Shown: piece after piece, positions 27,896-38,429 of the stretch
Layout: each line of letters opens with the position of its first letter
Position numbering within the stretch: position 1 is the stretch's first letter
From: Haloferula helveola
GTDB taxonomy: Bacteria > Verrucomicrobiota > Verrucomicrobiia > Verrucomicrobiales > Akkermansiaceae
Length of the DNA stretch: 64,000 bases
Assembly (NCBI RefSeq): GCF_037076345.1
Contig: NZ_AP024702.1
Span: 1,612,001 to 1,676,000, forward strand
Reading direction: 5' to 3'
Position numbers and translations under genes: made by a program
The notes under the pieces: model-generated
What the model saw: the letters and a program-made list of their open reading frames with translations, nothing else
Told to the model about the DNA's origin: nothing
The model's database searches: none

Positions 27896-28249
27896 TCACT
27901 CGAAGTAAGTGTCCTCGTGCCGGTACGGCGGAGCGCAGCAGCAGAGGAAACGCAGATCGCTCGCCGCCTTGATCTGATGCCAGGCGCCAGCGGGAATGAG
28001 GATGCCGTCTCCCTCGCCGACCTCACGGGTTTCGCCGTCGATCTCCATGCTGCCGGTGCCGCTGAGGATGAAATAGAACTCCTCGCTGTCCTTGTGCCAG
28101 TGACGCTCGGTCTCACCACCCGCGGGGATCGTCGCCTCGGCCAAGCTCTGCTTATCGACCGGCGCGTTCGACAGATCGAGAATGCTGCGGATCGTCGATC
28201 CGTCCTTGGTCGTGAACGGCGGCTGCTCGGCAAGGGCGCGGACTTCCAT
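27896..28249 (-). CDS. Small cupin-domain protein
   Basis: A 117-residue single-domain cupin. Metal-binding histidines and Glu lie in ETERHWHKDSEEFYFILSG (cupin motif 1), and motif 2 is DGILIPAGAWHQIKA. The start at 28249 is chosen since earlier in-frame codons would lie in the next gene. It is downstream of the hypothetical gene 28270-28941 (20-bp gap). Function is unspecified: mannose-6-phosphate isomerase-like, dioxygenase-like or regulatory cupins all look alike at this size. Confidence 0.85.
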   Translation of the reverse strand: MEVRALAEQPPFTTKDGSTIRSILDLSNAPVDKQSLAEATIPAGGETERHWHKDSEEFYFILSGTGSMEIDGETREVGEGDGILIPAGAWHQIKAASDLRFLCCCAPPYRHEDTYFE

Positions 28250-28269
28250 GCCGAAAGCGTGGCCCGCGC

Positions 28270-28941
28270 TCAGTCGCCGAGGAAGACATATTCCTCCGCC
28301 ACCCGGTTCAGCGACCGGCGCGCCTCGGGAAGACACTCGGAAAGTTCACCGAACATCCGGCGAGGCGTCTCGCGCGGTGCGTTTAGATTGTCGGCAACGT
28401 CCCGGTAGACGCGTCGCGCGAACGATTCGTAGAACTCGATACCCGGCGCACCCGAACGCTGGCAGCGGTGGGCAATGAAGCCCGGGAACAGGCCCGTCAA
28501 GACGAGGAACTGGTTGCCCGCGGCGAGTTGGAGATGGAAGCGCAGGCGACCATGGGCATTCTCAATGATCGAAACGAAATCCGCGGCGTGGGTCATGCCG
28601 TTCGGCACGCCTTTCAGCACATCCGATGGATCGGTCCCCACCCTCTCGGTCAGGACACCCGCGACGAAGTCCGCCATGCCCGGGTCCTCGATGCCGACTT
28701 CGAGGAACGCGTGGCGGACGAGCACGTAGAAATAGAACGACGGCGAAACGCACAGCGGCCCGGTCGAATCGATCAGACCACGGAGCACGTCCTTGAGGTC
28801 GAGCATTTCGCGGAGGGCCTCGGGGTCTTCCCAGAGCGTCCACATGTGGCTCCTTGTGTCTCCGGGGGCGAGATGTTGGGAGAGGAAGGTGAAGTCCGCC
28901 GGAGTGAAGCGGTCCCGGGCCGAGGAAATCCACGTCGCCAT
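28270..28941 (-). CDS. Conserved-looking hypothetical protein
   Basis: A 223-residue protein when started at the ATG at 28941 (MATWISSARDR). A longer reading from 29046 would cover AT-rich upstream DNA that looks like a promoter. It has no signal or membrane segment. Notable segments are RSHMWTLWEDPEALREMLD, FYFYVLVRHAFLEVGI and LAAGNQFLVLTGLFPGFIAH, and it looks mostly helical. I do not recognise the family. It is followed by the cupin gene and is divergent from rlpA. Confidence 0.65.
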   Translation of the reverse strand: MATWISSARDRFTPADFTFLSQHLAPGDTRSHMWTLWEDPEALREMLDLKDVLRGLIDSTGPLCVSPSFYFYVLVRHAFLEVGIEDPGMADFVAGVLTERVGTDPSDVLKGVPNGMTHAADFVSIIENAHGRLRFHLQLAAGNQFLVLTGLFPGFIAHRCQRSGAPGIEFYESFARRVYRDVADNLNAPRETPRRMFGELSECLPEARRSLNRVAEEYVFLGD

Positions 28942-29068
28942 ATTAGGGAGCCGGATAGCAAAAGAAGGGCCAATCTGGCCACCCCAAAACTTAAGTTTTC
29001 TGAAATAAGCCGCTGAAGGGCTTTGAAAATGCTTGTTTTCGGACAATTCGGGAAAGATCTAGTTTTGC

Positions 29069-29097
29069 TTGCCCATTGATATCCAACGCACTATGGC
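29069..29097 (+). promoter_or_regulatory. Possible promoter for the RlpA gene
   Basis: TTGCCC (29069-29074) and TATGGC (29092-29097) are 17 bp apart, about 45 bp upstream of the start codon. They end a locally AT-rich stretch (28960-29070) between divergent genes. Confidence 0.35.
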
Positions 29098-29141
29098 GCC
29101 GCCAACGTTCCCTCTGGAACGGCAACCTCAGACGACCAGAC

Positions 29142-29588
29142 ATGACCCGGAACACCATCCCCGCCATGCTCGCCCTCGTGGGAGCCCTGCTTACGACCTC
29201 GTGCGCCACCCAGGCGAACGTCTCGAAGAAGAACACCACCGGTCGCACCGAGTGGAAAGTGAAGGCCATCCAGCAAGGCAAGGCCTCTTGGTACGGTATC
29301 CGTTGCAACGGCGGCACCGCGACCGCCAGCGGCGAACGCCTCTCGAACAGCGCCGCCACTGCCGCCCACAAGACCCTGCCGATGGGCACCAAGGTCCGCG
29401 TGATCAACCTCGACAACGGCAAGTCCGAGATCGTGAAGATCAACGACCGCGGCCCCTACATCCACGGCCGCATCATCGACGTCACCGAAGGCGTTGCCAA
29501 GCGCCTCGGTTTCTACAGCCGCGGCATCGTCCACGTGAAGGTGGAGGTGCTCGAAAAGCCGCAGATCGAGGACGGCGCGAACGGCTGA
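29142..29588 (+). CDS. rlpA: RlpA-like lipoprotein (septal ring lytic transglycosylase family)
   Basis: A 148-residue lipoprotein. The signal [18 protein letters not shown] has a lipobox ending at Cys. The mature part is a double-psi beta-barrel: [55 protein letters not shown] and [12 protein letters not shown]. It retains the conserved Asp of the RlpA motif (NDRGP). It has no SPOR domain, unlike E. coli RlpA, so septal targeting, if any, must differ. The family cleaves naked peptidoglycan glycan strands. Confidence 0.88.
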   Translation: MTRNTIPAMLALVGALLTTSCATQANVSKKNTTGRTEWKVKAIQQGKASWYGIRCNGGTATASGERLSNSAATAAHKTLPMGTKVRVINLDNGKSEIVKINDRGPYIHGRIIDVTEGVAKRLGFYSRGIVHVKVEVLEKPQIEDGANG

Positions 29589-29616
29589 CGCCGGGTCCTT
29601 CCGGACGAATTCTCAG

Positions 29617-29648
29617 AGGCCGCGATCCTTCGGATTCGCGGCCTTTTT
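29617..29648 (+). terminator. Rho-independent terminator after rlpA
   Basis: AGGCCGCG-ATCC pairs with GGAT-CGCGGCCT across a TTC loop with one bulged T, followed by a T run (29644-29648). It ends the rlpA transcript ahead of the pyrophosphatase gene. Confidence 0.8.
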
Positions 29649-29727
29649 CATAGGGCCGATTCAGCTTGTCACCCCGACGGGATCCGCCAAGGTTTCGCGC
29701 TCAACACCCCGACACAACCCAGAACCC

Positions 29728-31788
<2,061 letters not shown>

Positions 31789-31792
31789 GGCG

Positions 31793-31832
31793 TTGACACC
31801 AAGCTGGCTGAAAGCCTGTAACAGAGGTGTCA
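31793..31832 (+). promoter_or_regulatory. Promoter with overlapping inverted repeat
   Basis: TTGACA (31793-31798) and TGTAAC (31817-31822) are 18 bp apart, 35 bp upstream of the next gene. TGACACC (31794-31800) and GGTGTCA (31826-31832) form an inverted repeat that spans the promoter, with an inner GGCT-GAA-AGCC hairpin. It may be an operator, or a weak terminator hairpin of hppA. Confidence 0.5.
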
Positions 31833-31856
31833 CCGGAACAATTCCGGCCCGGTTCC

Positions 31857-32294
31857 ATGTCCCGCAGCAAGGCCAGCCACGGTGCCCGCTCCGTTCCGCA
31901 CAAGGGACCGTACGTGGCATCGATGGCCTTCGCGTTCCTGCACTACCTCTCCATTGTCGCCGGGGCGACTCTTGGCTACATCCTGATCCGCACCGGCGAA
32001 CCGGATGTCGCCAACTGGCTGATCCTCTCGATGTGCGCGATCGCGCTGACATGGCTGCTCAACTACGCCAGCCGCCGGACGGCCCGTTGCCCGCTCTGCA
32101 CCGGCACCCCGCTGCTCGACAACCGGGCCGCCAAACACCGCAAGGCGGTGCGCCTGAAGCCCCTGAACTATGGCGTCACCGCACAGCTCAGCCTGCTGAT
32201 CATCCAACGCTTCCGCTGCATGTACTGCGGCACCCCCTTCGACCTCCACCGTGAGCCAAACCGGATGAACGGAGAGCAAGACGGGGAATTCTAG
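31857..32294 (+). CDS. Small membrane protein with two CxxC pairs
   Basis: A 145-residue protein. Two membrane helices (ASMAFAFLHYLSIVAGATLG and ANWLILSMCAIALTWLL) precede a basic cytosolic part with CPLC and CMYC pairs, about 45 residues apart, that could form a zinc-binding site. Function unknown; it matches no family I can name. The start at 31857 (MSRSKASHG) was preferred over a GTG-type start at 31827. Its stop overlaps the stop of the convergent gene in CTAG. Confidence 0.6.
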   Translation: MSRSKASHGARSVPHKGPYVASMAFAFLHYLSIVAGATLGYILIRTGEPDVANWLILSMCAIALTWLLNYASRRTARCPLCTGTPLLDNRAAKHRKAVRLKPLNYGVTAQLSLLIIQRFRCMYCGTPFDLHREPNRMNGEQDGEF

Positions 32295-33700
32295 GCCTCC
32301 GAGAGGCGCGCCCCGACCTGCAGATGAAGCGCCGCGCGGTGGGCGACCTCCGGGACGTACGACTTCCACTCCGGATCGCCCTCGCGGATCAGCCGCTGGA
32401 TGTCGCGTCCCGTGTATTTCAGGAGATCGAGATCGCGATAGGGAATGCTGCGGATCCGTTGGGTCTCCATGAAATGCCGGTAGAGGTGGCTGGCATCCTC
32501 GGGAGCCCGGAAGGAATCGGCGGTCACAACCTCGCCGGTGACGCGGTTGCGCCACGGGTAGACGTACAGCGAGACTTGATTGCGGAACAGCCGGCCGAAC
32601 GACTCGAGCAAACCACCCGGGAGATTCTCCGACCACTTCGGTTTGAAGAGTTCGTTGAGCAGGCCGATGCTGAGCACGATCCCGACCGGGCAGGTCGTGT
32701 AGCGGCTCAAGTAGGCGGCGATGCGGTGGAACTCGGCGCAGCGCGAGACCAGCACCGTCTTGCCCAGCGCCTGCAGCGCGTCGGCGCGGTCGATGAAGTC
32801 GACATGATCGATGCTCCCGCCGCGCAGAAGATTGGTCATCGAGATCTCGCAAAGCTCGAGCGTCCGGTCCAGCTCGTCCTTCTGCAGCGACCCGTTGAAG
32901 GAGCCCCGGGCCTGCTCGAGCATCTCGAGATGGAGTTTCGTCACCGGGTCGAAGCTCCCGCGCAGCAGCAGGATCGGTCGCTTGTAGAGCGCGTCGGCCG
33001 CCTGCTCGACCTCGCCATTGGGGCGGAACAGCGTGGCGTCCGTCAGCCCGCTTTCGACCAACTGCAGGGCGCACAGGCGGTTGTCGAAGAAGTCGTAGCC
33101 GTGCCCGGCGAACTTCAGCATGTCCACCTCGACCCTGCCGGCGGCGAGGTTCTCGGTCAGCGAGGTCGCGAAGCGCTCGAGGTGCTGGCGGTGCCGGAAG
33201 GCGGCATGGATGAAATTCACACCCACCACGCCGAGGGCCTCCATCTGGTCGACGTTCTCGTCGTCGAGCAACCGGACGTGGATGAAGATCTCCGACGGCG
33301 GATCACCGGGACGGAGCTGGAACCTCAGGCCCAGCCAGCCGTGGCATTCACCGCTGTCGCGGTAGCCGCGGGCCCGCACGGTGTTGCAGAAGGAAAAGAA
33401 GGTGGTCTCCTTCTCACGCGCCGAGCCGAGACGTTCCACCAGCAGTGAGAACTCGTGATCGAGCATCTGGCCGAGACGCTGGCGGGAGACATAACGCGCG
33501 CTCTTGCCGTAGATGGCGTCGCTCATCGTCATGTCGTAGGCCGAGATCGACTTCGCGACCGTGCCCGCCGTGCCCGAGGCCCGGAAGAACCAGTTGGCGG
33601 TCTCCTGTCCCGCACCGATCTCGGCGAAAGTCCCGTAAATCGCCGGATCCAGATTGAGCTCCAGAACCTTGTCGTAGGTGTTTTGTTTCGCCCGGTTCAT
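32291..33700 (-). CDS. Conserved-looking protein with nucleotidyltransferase-like motif
   Basis: A 469-residue soluble protein. Gly248-Ser-Phe-Asp-Pro-Val-Thr254-Lys-Leu-His257 in LLLRGSFDPVTKLHLEML closely resembles the HxGH-type nucleotide-binding motif of adenylyltransferases such as phosphopantetheine adenylyltransferase. The rest (residues 1-235 and 270-469) is not recognised. LNLDPAIYGTFAEIGAGQET near the start and YTGRDIQRLIREGDPEWKSY near the end are distinctive. The start at 33700 overlaps the zinc-ribbon gene's stop as ATGA. A function in cofactor or nucleotide activation is possible but unproven. Confidence 0.6.
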   Translation of the reverse strand: MNRAKQNTYDKVLELNLDPAIYGTFAEIGAGQETANWFFRASGTAGTVAKSISAYDMTMSDAIYGKSARYVSRQRLGQMLDHEFSLLVERLGSAREKETTFFSFCNTVRARGYRDSGECHGWLGLRFQLRPGDPPSEIFIHVRLLDDENVDQMEALGVVGVNFIHAAFRHRQHLERFATSLTENLAAGRVEVDMLKFAGHGYDFFDNRLCALQLVESGLTDATLFRPNGEVEQAADALYKRPILLLRGSFDPVTKLHLEMLEQARGSFNGSLQKDELDRTLELCEISMTNLLRGGSIDHVDFIDRADALQALGKTVLVSRCAEFHRIAAYLSRYTTCPVGIVLSIGLLNELFKPKWSENLPGGLLESFGRLFRNQVSLYVYPWRNRVTGEVVTADSFRAPEDASHLYRHFMETQRIRSIPYRDLDLLKYTGRDIQRLIREGDPEWKSYVPEVAHRAALHLQVGARLSEA

Positions 33701-34824
33701 GATCCATCTTCCAGGTCCAGCCAACCCTCGCAAACCACCCGGTCGATCAGCACCTGATTGTCCGAGGCGGAGTTGTCGGGATAGCGGACCTCCAGCAACA
33801 TCCGGCTGCCCCTGACGGTGTCAACCGCTCCGAGCGAGGAGTGAACCTCCCCGCCACGCGGGGCGTAACCGTAAATCGTCGACTCGCCGTCCGGGCTCGC
33901 CAGCGCATAGCAGGCCCACTCGGTCTCGTTTTTGAAACGGAAGTTGTAGTAGATCACCGGGCTGACGGTTGCCCGCAGCTTGAACGGCCCGGTCGGCCGA
34001 CGTTCCCGGATCTTCTCCCAGGATGTCGGTGACCAGCCGACCCAGCTCTCCCAGTCGACCTTCCATCCGTCATCCTTCACCAGCCACATCGGCACCCGTG
34101 TGAAATCCTCGACCTCCACAAGGATCTTCGCCCAGTCGTCGCCACGCGGAAAGACCTCGGCCAAGGAAACGGAGCGGAAGCCTTTCGAACGGAAACGTCC
34201 TTCGTGGAAGGTCTCCATCCGCTTCCGTGTCTTCTCCGGATGCCGCACCCACTTCAGGGCCTCTTCCGGATCCTTTGCCCTGAGAAACGCCTTCGCCACC
34301 GGTTCAAGGTCGTCGCGGATCGTCTCCGGGGTCACGAGTTCCAGCTTCTCTTCAGGCACCTGCGGGACCGGTTCGACATTGCTCGGCGGCTCTGCCCCCG
34401 CCCCCGGACCCGCATCCGCGGGCGGCTTGTCATCGCGCGGCCAGAAGATCCCGACCAAAAGCAGGACGATGACCGTGATGACCGAAGCGGCCACCATGCG
34501 GCCCACGGTCGTGTCGGCCCCCTGCTTGTGAGCAAAGGTCTCGTCAAAGACCTTCTCCGCCCTTCGGTCCTCGGCGCTCTTCGACGGCTCCGACCGGCGA
34601 CGACGCCGACTCCCGGAGGTCACCAACGGTGGCGTCTCCTCGCCTGCTTCGGGCAACCGCAGCATGCGCCGGCATGCCGGGCAAACGACTCCGCGCCCGT
34701 CGTGATCGGCCGGCACCCGGAAAACCTTTCGGCACGCCGGGCACACGAATCCGTTCCACTTTCGGGATTTCACGGGAGCGTCCGCCACGGCGTGAAGATG
34801 CTCCACTTGGGGTGGCCGACGCAA
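33697..34824 (-). CDS. Zinc-ribbon membrane protein of unknown function
   Basis: A 375-residue protein. Two CPAC pairs in FVCPACRKVFRVP and VVCPACRRMLRLP (residues about 27-51) form a likely zinc ribbon. A basic linker RRRRRSEPSK follows, then one membrane helix (VGRMVAASVITVIVLLLVGI, about 108-127), a Pro-rich stretch and a C-terminal domain of some 220 residues with YYNFRFKNETEWACYAL. The order fits a cytosolic zinc ribbon and an external domain. It lies between the PBP gene (12 bp upstream) and the nucleotidyltransferase-like gene (ATGA overlap), so all three are probably one operon. Confidence 0.65.
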   Translation of the reverse strand: MRRPPQVEHLHAVADAPVKSRKWNGFVCPACRKVFRVPADHDGRGVVCPACRRMLRLPEAGEETPPLVTSGSRRRRRSEPSKSAEDRRAEKVFDETFAHKQGADTTVGRMVAASVITVIVLLLVGIFWPRDDKPPADAGPGAGAEPPSNVEPVPQVPEEKLELVTPETIRDDLEPVAKAFLRAKDPEEALKWVRHPEKTRKRMETFHEGRFRSKGFRSVSLAEVFPRGDDWAKILVEVEDFTRVPMWLVKDDGWKVDWESWVGWSPTSWEKIRERRPTGPFKLRATVSPVIYYNFRFKNETEWACYALASPDGESTIYGYAPRGGEVHSSLGAVDTVRGSRMLLEVRYPDNSASDNQVLIDRVVCEGWLDLEDGS

Positions 34825-34836
34825 GGCGGGTCCCGA

Positions 34837-37269
34837 CTATTCCGGGGAAATCTCCAGCCTCCTCGGGGGAGGCAGGGTGACGCCGTCGAGGGCGTCATTG
34901 AGGTCGAACGAATCCAGCACGTTCGTGCTGCCACCGCGGATCCGCCCCTTCGGCGCGTTCTCCGCATTGATGTGCACGCTGTGGTACGGGTCGTCGCCGA
35001 TCAGGGTCGGTTCCTTCGGCCGGACCGGTGAGGTGTCGATCACCGCCAGCGTCGTCAGATCGACCGCACCACGGCCCGGGTTGACCGGTGCGGAGCCCGA
35101 GTGGACCGAGCAGAAAGGCAGCTTCTCGGTGCCCTTCCGGAAGTATTCACGGATGCCGGCCGGACGGGAACGCAGCTGGCCGGTGCCGGGTTCCTCGACC
35201 GACTCATAGCAATACGGAGTCGAGAGCTCGCCCGACACCCGGCAGACCTCGGCCTCCACCACGCTGATCGGCTGCGGGATGCTGCGGCCCCCGAAGTCCT
35301 TGCCGGCCGCATTCATCGTCGCCGCCCACACCGGCATCGCGAGGTCGCGGGCGAAAGCCCCCTCGTAGATCGAACGGCCGGCGTCGAGGAAGCCGACCCA
35401 AACCCCGCAAGTGACGCGGCCGTTGTAGCCGAGAAACCAGTTGTCCGAGAAATCGTGCGTCGTGCCCGGCTTGCCGGCGCCGTTGAACGGGACTTCATCA
35501 AGGGTCTCGAGCAGACCGGCCGCGCTTCCGCGCTGCATCCCGCCCTGCAGGATGCTGTGGACTTGGAAGGCCGTCGCGTCGGACACCGCGCGTGCGGTCT
35601 CCGCCTTCAGGGGCGGACGTTCGAATCGCACCGTCCCGTCGGCATCGCGGATGCTGTCGACATACCAAACCCGGTTCGGACCGGTCGTCCCTCCGCGGGC
35701 GAAGGCGGCATAGGCACGCACCGCTTGCTTCAGGGAAGCCGATTCCCAGCCGAGCGCCAAGCGTGGCAGGAGTTCGACATCCTCGGGCATCGGCAGGCCG
35801 AAGGCGCGGGACTGCTCGACCACCTTGCCGAGACCGACCTCGTTGGCAACACGGACCGATGCAGCAATCTTCGACGCCTCAAGCGCGCGCCGCAGTGTGA
35901 CGTTCCCTTCATATCGGGGCGTCGTGGTCTCCATCCCCCACTCGCCGAGGATGCCCTCGCGTCCGCCGACCATCACGGCCCGGTTGTCCATGGGTTCGTC
36001 CTCGACCGGGGTCGCCGGAGTCATCCCGGCTTCAAGGGCCGCCGAGTAGAGAATCGGGTGAAATGCCGTGCCCAGAGGCCGCCGGCCCAGCTCGATCACG
36101 TCGAAGGGCACCTCCGCATAGTCCCGGCCGCCGACATGGGCGATCACCCCACCGGTGTTGTGATCCACCATCAGCACCGCGCCTTGCAGATACTCCTTCG
36201 CCGCCTCGCTACCCTTCGCCACCTCACCGTGCTTCGGATGCTTGTAGCCCGGATGCGCCTCGGCCTTCTTGAGCGCCGTCTCCAGCTTCGACTCGGCGGT
36301 CCGCTGGATGCGCGAGTCGATCGACGTCCGGATCACCAAGCCGCCTGCCGCGAGTCCTTCCTCGCCCAGCAGTTTCCGGATCTCGTCGGCGATCCGCTCG
36401 TAGACATGGGTAGTACCTCGGCGCAGCGGCTTCGGATTGAGCTCGATCGGTTTCGCCGCGAGCCGTGCCGCTTCGGCTTCCGAAATCGCGCCGAGATTGG
36501 CCATCCGCTTCACCACCATGTTGCGGGCGACGAGGCAGGCGTCCTTGTCATTGAGCGGCGACAGACCCGTCGGATTCTTGATCAGCCCGACAATCGTCGC
36601 GCACTCGAGATCGCTGAGATCCTTCGGTTCCTTTCCGAAGTATCCGAGGGAGGCCGACCGGATCCCGTAGTAGCCGCTCCCGAAGTAGATCCGGTTGAGG
36701 TAGAATTCGAGGATCTCCGGCTTGGAGTAGCGCTTCTCGATCCGCATCGCCAGGAAGGCCTCGACCAGCTTTCGCTCGATGCCGGACTCGCCGCGCTCGT
36801 GGCGCTCCGCCTCAAGGGCGTAAGCACCCCGGGCAAGCTGCTGCGTGATCGTGGATGCGCCCGAAACGGCTTCACGTTCCGACACCCAATCCTTCGCCGC
36901 ACGGATGATCCCGATGTAGTCGAGACCTTCATGCTTGTAGAATCGCTTGTCCTCGCCGGCCCTCAGGGCGTCGATGAAGTTCTCCGGGATCTCGGCCACG
37001 GTGATGACGCTGCGGTTCTGGACGAAGATCCGCCCGATCTCACCGCCGTCGCGACCGAGGATGATGCTCGGCACCTCGACCTCGTTGATCTTGTCGAGGT
37101 CGTAGGTTTCGGCCCGCTCCCGATACTCGCGGGTGTAGCGTTCCGCGGCCACATAGGCGATCCCGCCCGTGATCAACCCCAGCAGCAGGAGCGTGAGCCA
37201 GAAGCGTTTGAACTTGTAGAAGCGCTTCTTCTTCCGCTTGTTCCGCCTGGATTGTTCGCCTTTGACCAT
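34837..37269 (-). CDS. Class A PBP-like glycosyltransferase with degenerate transpeptidase domain
   Basis: An 810-residue bitopic membrane protein. A basic tail (KRKKKRFYKFKRF) is followed by one TM and then a complete GT51 glycosyltransferase domain: Glu106 in GEDKRFYKHEGLD, GASTITQQLARG, and RIEKRYSKPEILEFYLNRIY. The transpeptidase domain keeps its outline, but the catalytic motifs are changed. The SxxK position reads TAFH (residues 401-404), SxN reads SKI (466-468) and KTGT reads KPGT (600-603). It should polymerise glycan strands yet be unable to cross-link them. ATG 37269 is placed ahead of the TM. It heads a probable three-gene operon. Confidence 0.85.
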   Translation of the reverse strand: MVKGEQSRRNKRKKKRFYKFKRFWLTLLLLGLITGGIAYVAAERYTREYRERAETYDLDKINEVEVPSIILGRDGGEIGRIFVQNRSVITVAEIPENFIDALRAGEDKRFYKHEGLDYIGIIRAAKDWVSEREAVSGASTITQQLARGAYALEAERHERGESGIERKLVEAFLAMRIEKRYSKPEILEFYLNRIYFGSGYYGIRSASLGYFGKEPKDLSDLECATIVGLIKNPTGLSPLNDKDACLVARNMVVKRMANLGAISEAEAARLAAKPIELNPKPLRRGTTHVYERIADEIRKLLGEEGLAAGGLVIRTSIDSRIQRTAESKLETALKKAEAHPGYKHPKHGEVAKGSEAAKEYLQGAVLMVDHNTGGVIAHVGGRDYAEVPFDVIELGRRPLGTAFHPILYSAALEAGMTPATPVEDEPMDNRAVMVGGREGILGEWGMETTTPRYEGNVTLRRALEASKIAASVRVANEVGLGKVVEQSRAFGLPMPEDVELLPRLALGWESASLKQAVRAYAAFARGGTTGPNRVWYVDSIRDADGTVRFERPPLKAETARAVSDATAFQVHSILQGGMQRGSAAGLLETLDEVPFNGAGKPGTTHDFSDNWFLGYNGRVTCGVWVGFLDAGRSIYEGAFARDLAMPVWAATMNAAGKDFGGRSIPQPISVVEAEVCRVSGELSTPYCYESVEEPGTGQLRSRPAGIREYFRKGTEKLPFCSVHSGSAPVNPGRGAVDLTTLAVIDTSPVRPKEPTLIGDDPYHSVHINAENAPKGRIRGGSTNVLDSFDLNDALDGVTLPPPRRLEISPE

Positions 37270-37270
37270 G

Positions 37271-38407
37271 ATGGAGAATGAAAGCGGCGCCTGCGGCACC
37301 GGCCGGTCAGGGGAATACCGGGAAGCCGCTTCCGAAGCAATAGCGGGCTTGGCGGCGAGGATTGCTGAGGAAATCCGGGAAAACGGCCCGATCGGCTTCG
37401 ACCGGTTCATGGGGTTGGCGCTCTACGACCCGGCGGGCGGCTATTACGCGCGCCGCACCGGCCAGGTCGGCCGCGAGGGCGACTTTTTCACCAGCGTCAG
37501 CGCCGGGCCCCTGTTCGGCCTCCTGATCGCCCGCCACCTGACGCAATTCTGGGAAGACTGCGGCCGGCCGGACCGCTGGCGGGTCCTCGAACTCGGCGCC
37601 CACGACGGCCGATTGGCGGAGGATATTCTCGATCATCTGCCGGAAGACGCTCTGGCGGCGCTCGAATACGCGATCCTCGAGCCGCTGCCGAAGCTCGCCG
37701 CCGCCCAGGCCGAGCGGCTTGGCGACCGGGTCCGGATCGCGGGCGACGCCGGCGACCTCGAACCACTCCCCGGCATGCTTGTGGCCAATGAGGTCCTCGA
37801 CGCCCTCCCCTGCCGGCTCGTCGAGTCCGACGGCTCGGAATGGAACGAGCTCGGTGTCGCCTGCGAGATGGTGCGCGGACTTCGGTCCGCATCCGAGGAG
37901 GCATCCCGCTTCACCTACCAATCGCTCGGTCCGGCGGCCCCCCTCACCGAATCCCTGCCACTCCGTCCTGCGGGCTACCGCACCGAAGTGCGCGACAATT
38001 TCGAATCCTTCCTCAAGCCACTCTCGGGCCTCGTGCAGCGAATGTTGTGGTTCGACTACGGATTCGAGCGCGACGACTACTACGCCGACTCCCGTGCCGA
38101 GGGCACCCTCCGCACCTTTCACAAGCACCGCGCCGACGATAACCCTCTCCAGTCACCCGGGGAGTTGGACATCACTGCCCATGTCGACTTCACCGCATTT
38201 CGCGAAGCCGTTGAAGCCTGTGGAGGCCAGGTGATCCGCTTCGAGAACCAGTCGCGCTTTCTGACCGAAGTCGGGCGCGAGTGGCTGCTGTCGCTCGAAG
38301 GCCGCACCGATCCCGACGCGCTCAAGCTGGTCCGGAATTTCCAGACCCTCACGCACCCCGGCCAACTCGGCAGCCGCTTCCATGTGATGGAAGCACGCTT
38401 CGATTGA
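37271..38407 (+). CDS. MidA-family SAM-dependent methyltransferase
   Basis: A protein of about 378 residues of the Methyltransf_28/MidA (NDUFAF7-like) family, arginine methyltransferases in mitochondria. ALYDPAGGYYARRTGQVGRE and GDFFTSVSAGPLFGLLIARH are the family opening. VLELGAHDGRLAEDIL is the SAM-binding motif I; usually GxGxG, here GAHDG. ANEVLDALPCRLVE and MLWFDYGF follow. The bacterial substrate is unknown. Start codon choice is open (37268 or 37271). Its start touches that of the PBP gene on the other strand, so any promoter must lie within the PBP coding region. Confidence 0.85.
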   Translation: MENESGACGTGRSGEYREAASEAIAGLAARIAEEIRENGPIGFDRFMGLALYDPAGGYYARRTGQVGREGDFFTSVSAGPLFGLLIARHLTQFWEDCGRPDRWRVLELGAHDGRLAEDILDHLPEDALAALEYAILEPLPKLAAAQAERLGDRVRIAGDAGDLEPLPGMLVANEVLDALPCRLVESDGSEWNELGVACEMVRGLRSASEEASRFTYQSLGPAAPLTESLPLRPAGYRTEVRDNFESFLKPLSGLVQRMLWFDYGFERDDYYADSRAEGTLRTFHKHRADDNPLQSPGELDITAHVDFTAFREAVEACGGQVIRFENQSRFLTEVGREWLLSLEGRTDPDALKLVRNFQTLTHPGQLGSRFHVMEARFD

Positions 38408-38429
38408 TGCTAGCGGGCACTGCCACCAC

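Noticed and set aside
35101-37281. Long plus-strand frame (726 residues) opposite the PBP gene
   Set aside because: Antisense shadow. The minus-strand frame has GT51 motifs; this one has none and is rich in Arg, His and Asp.
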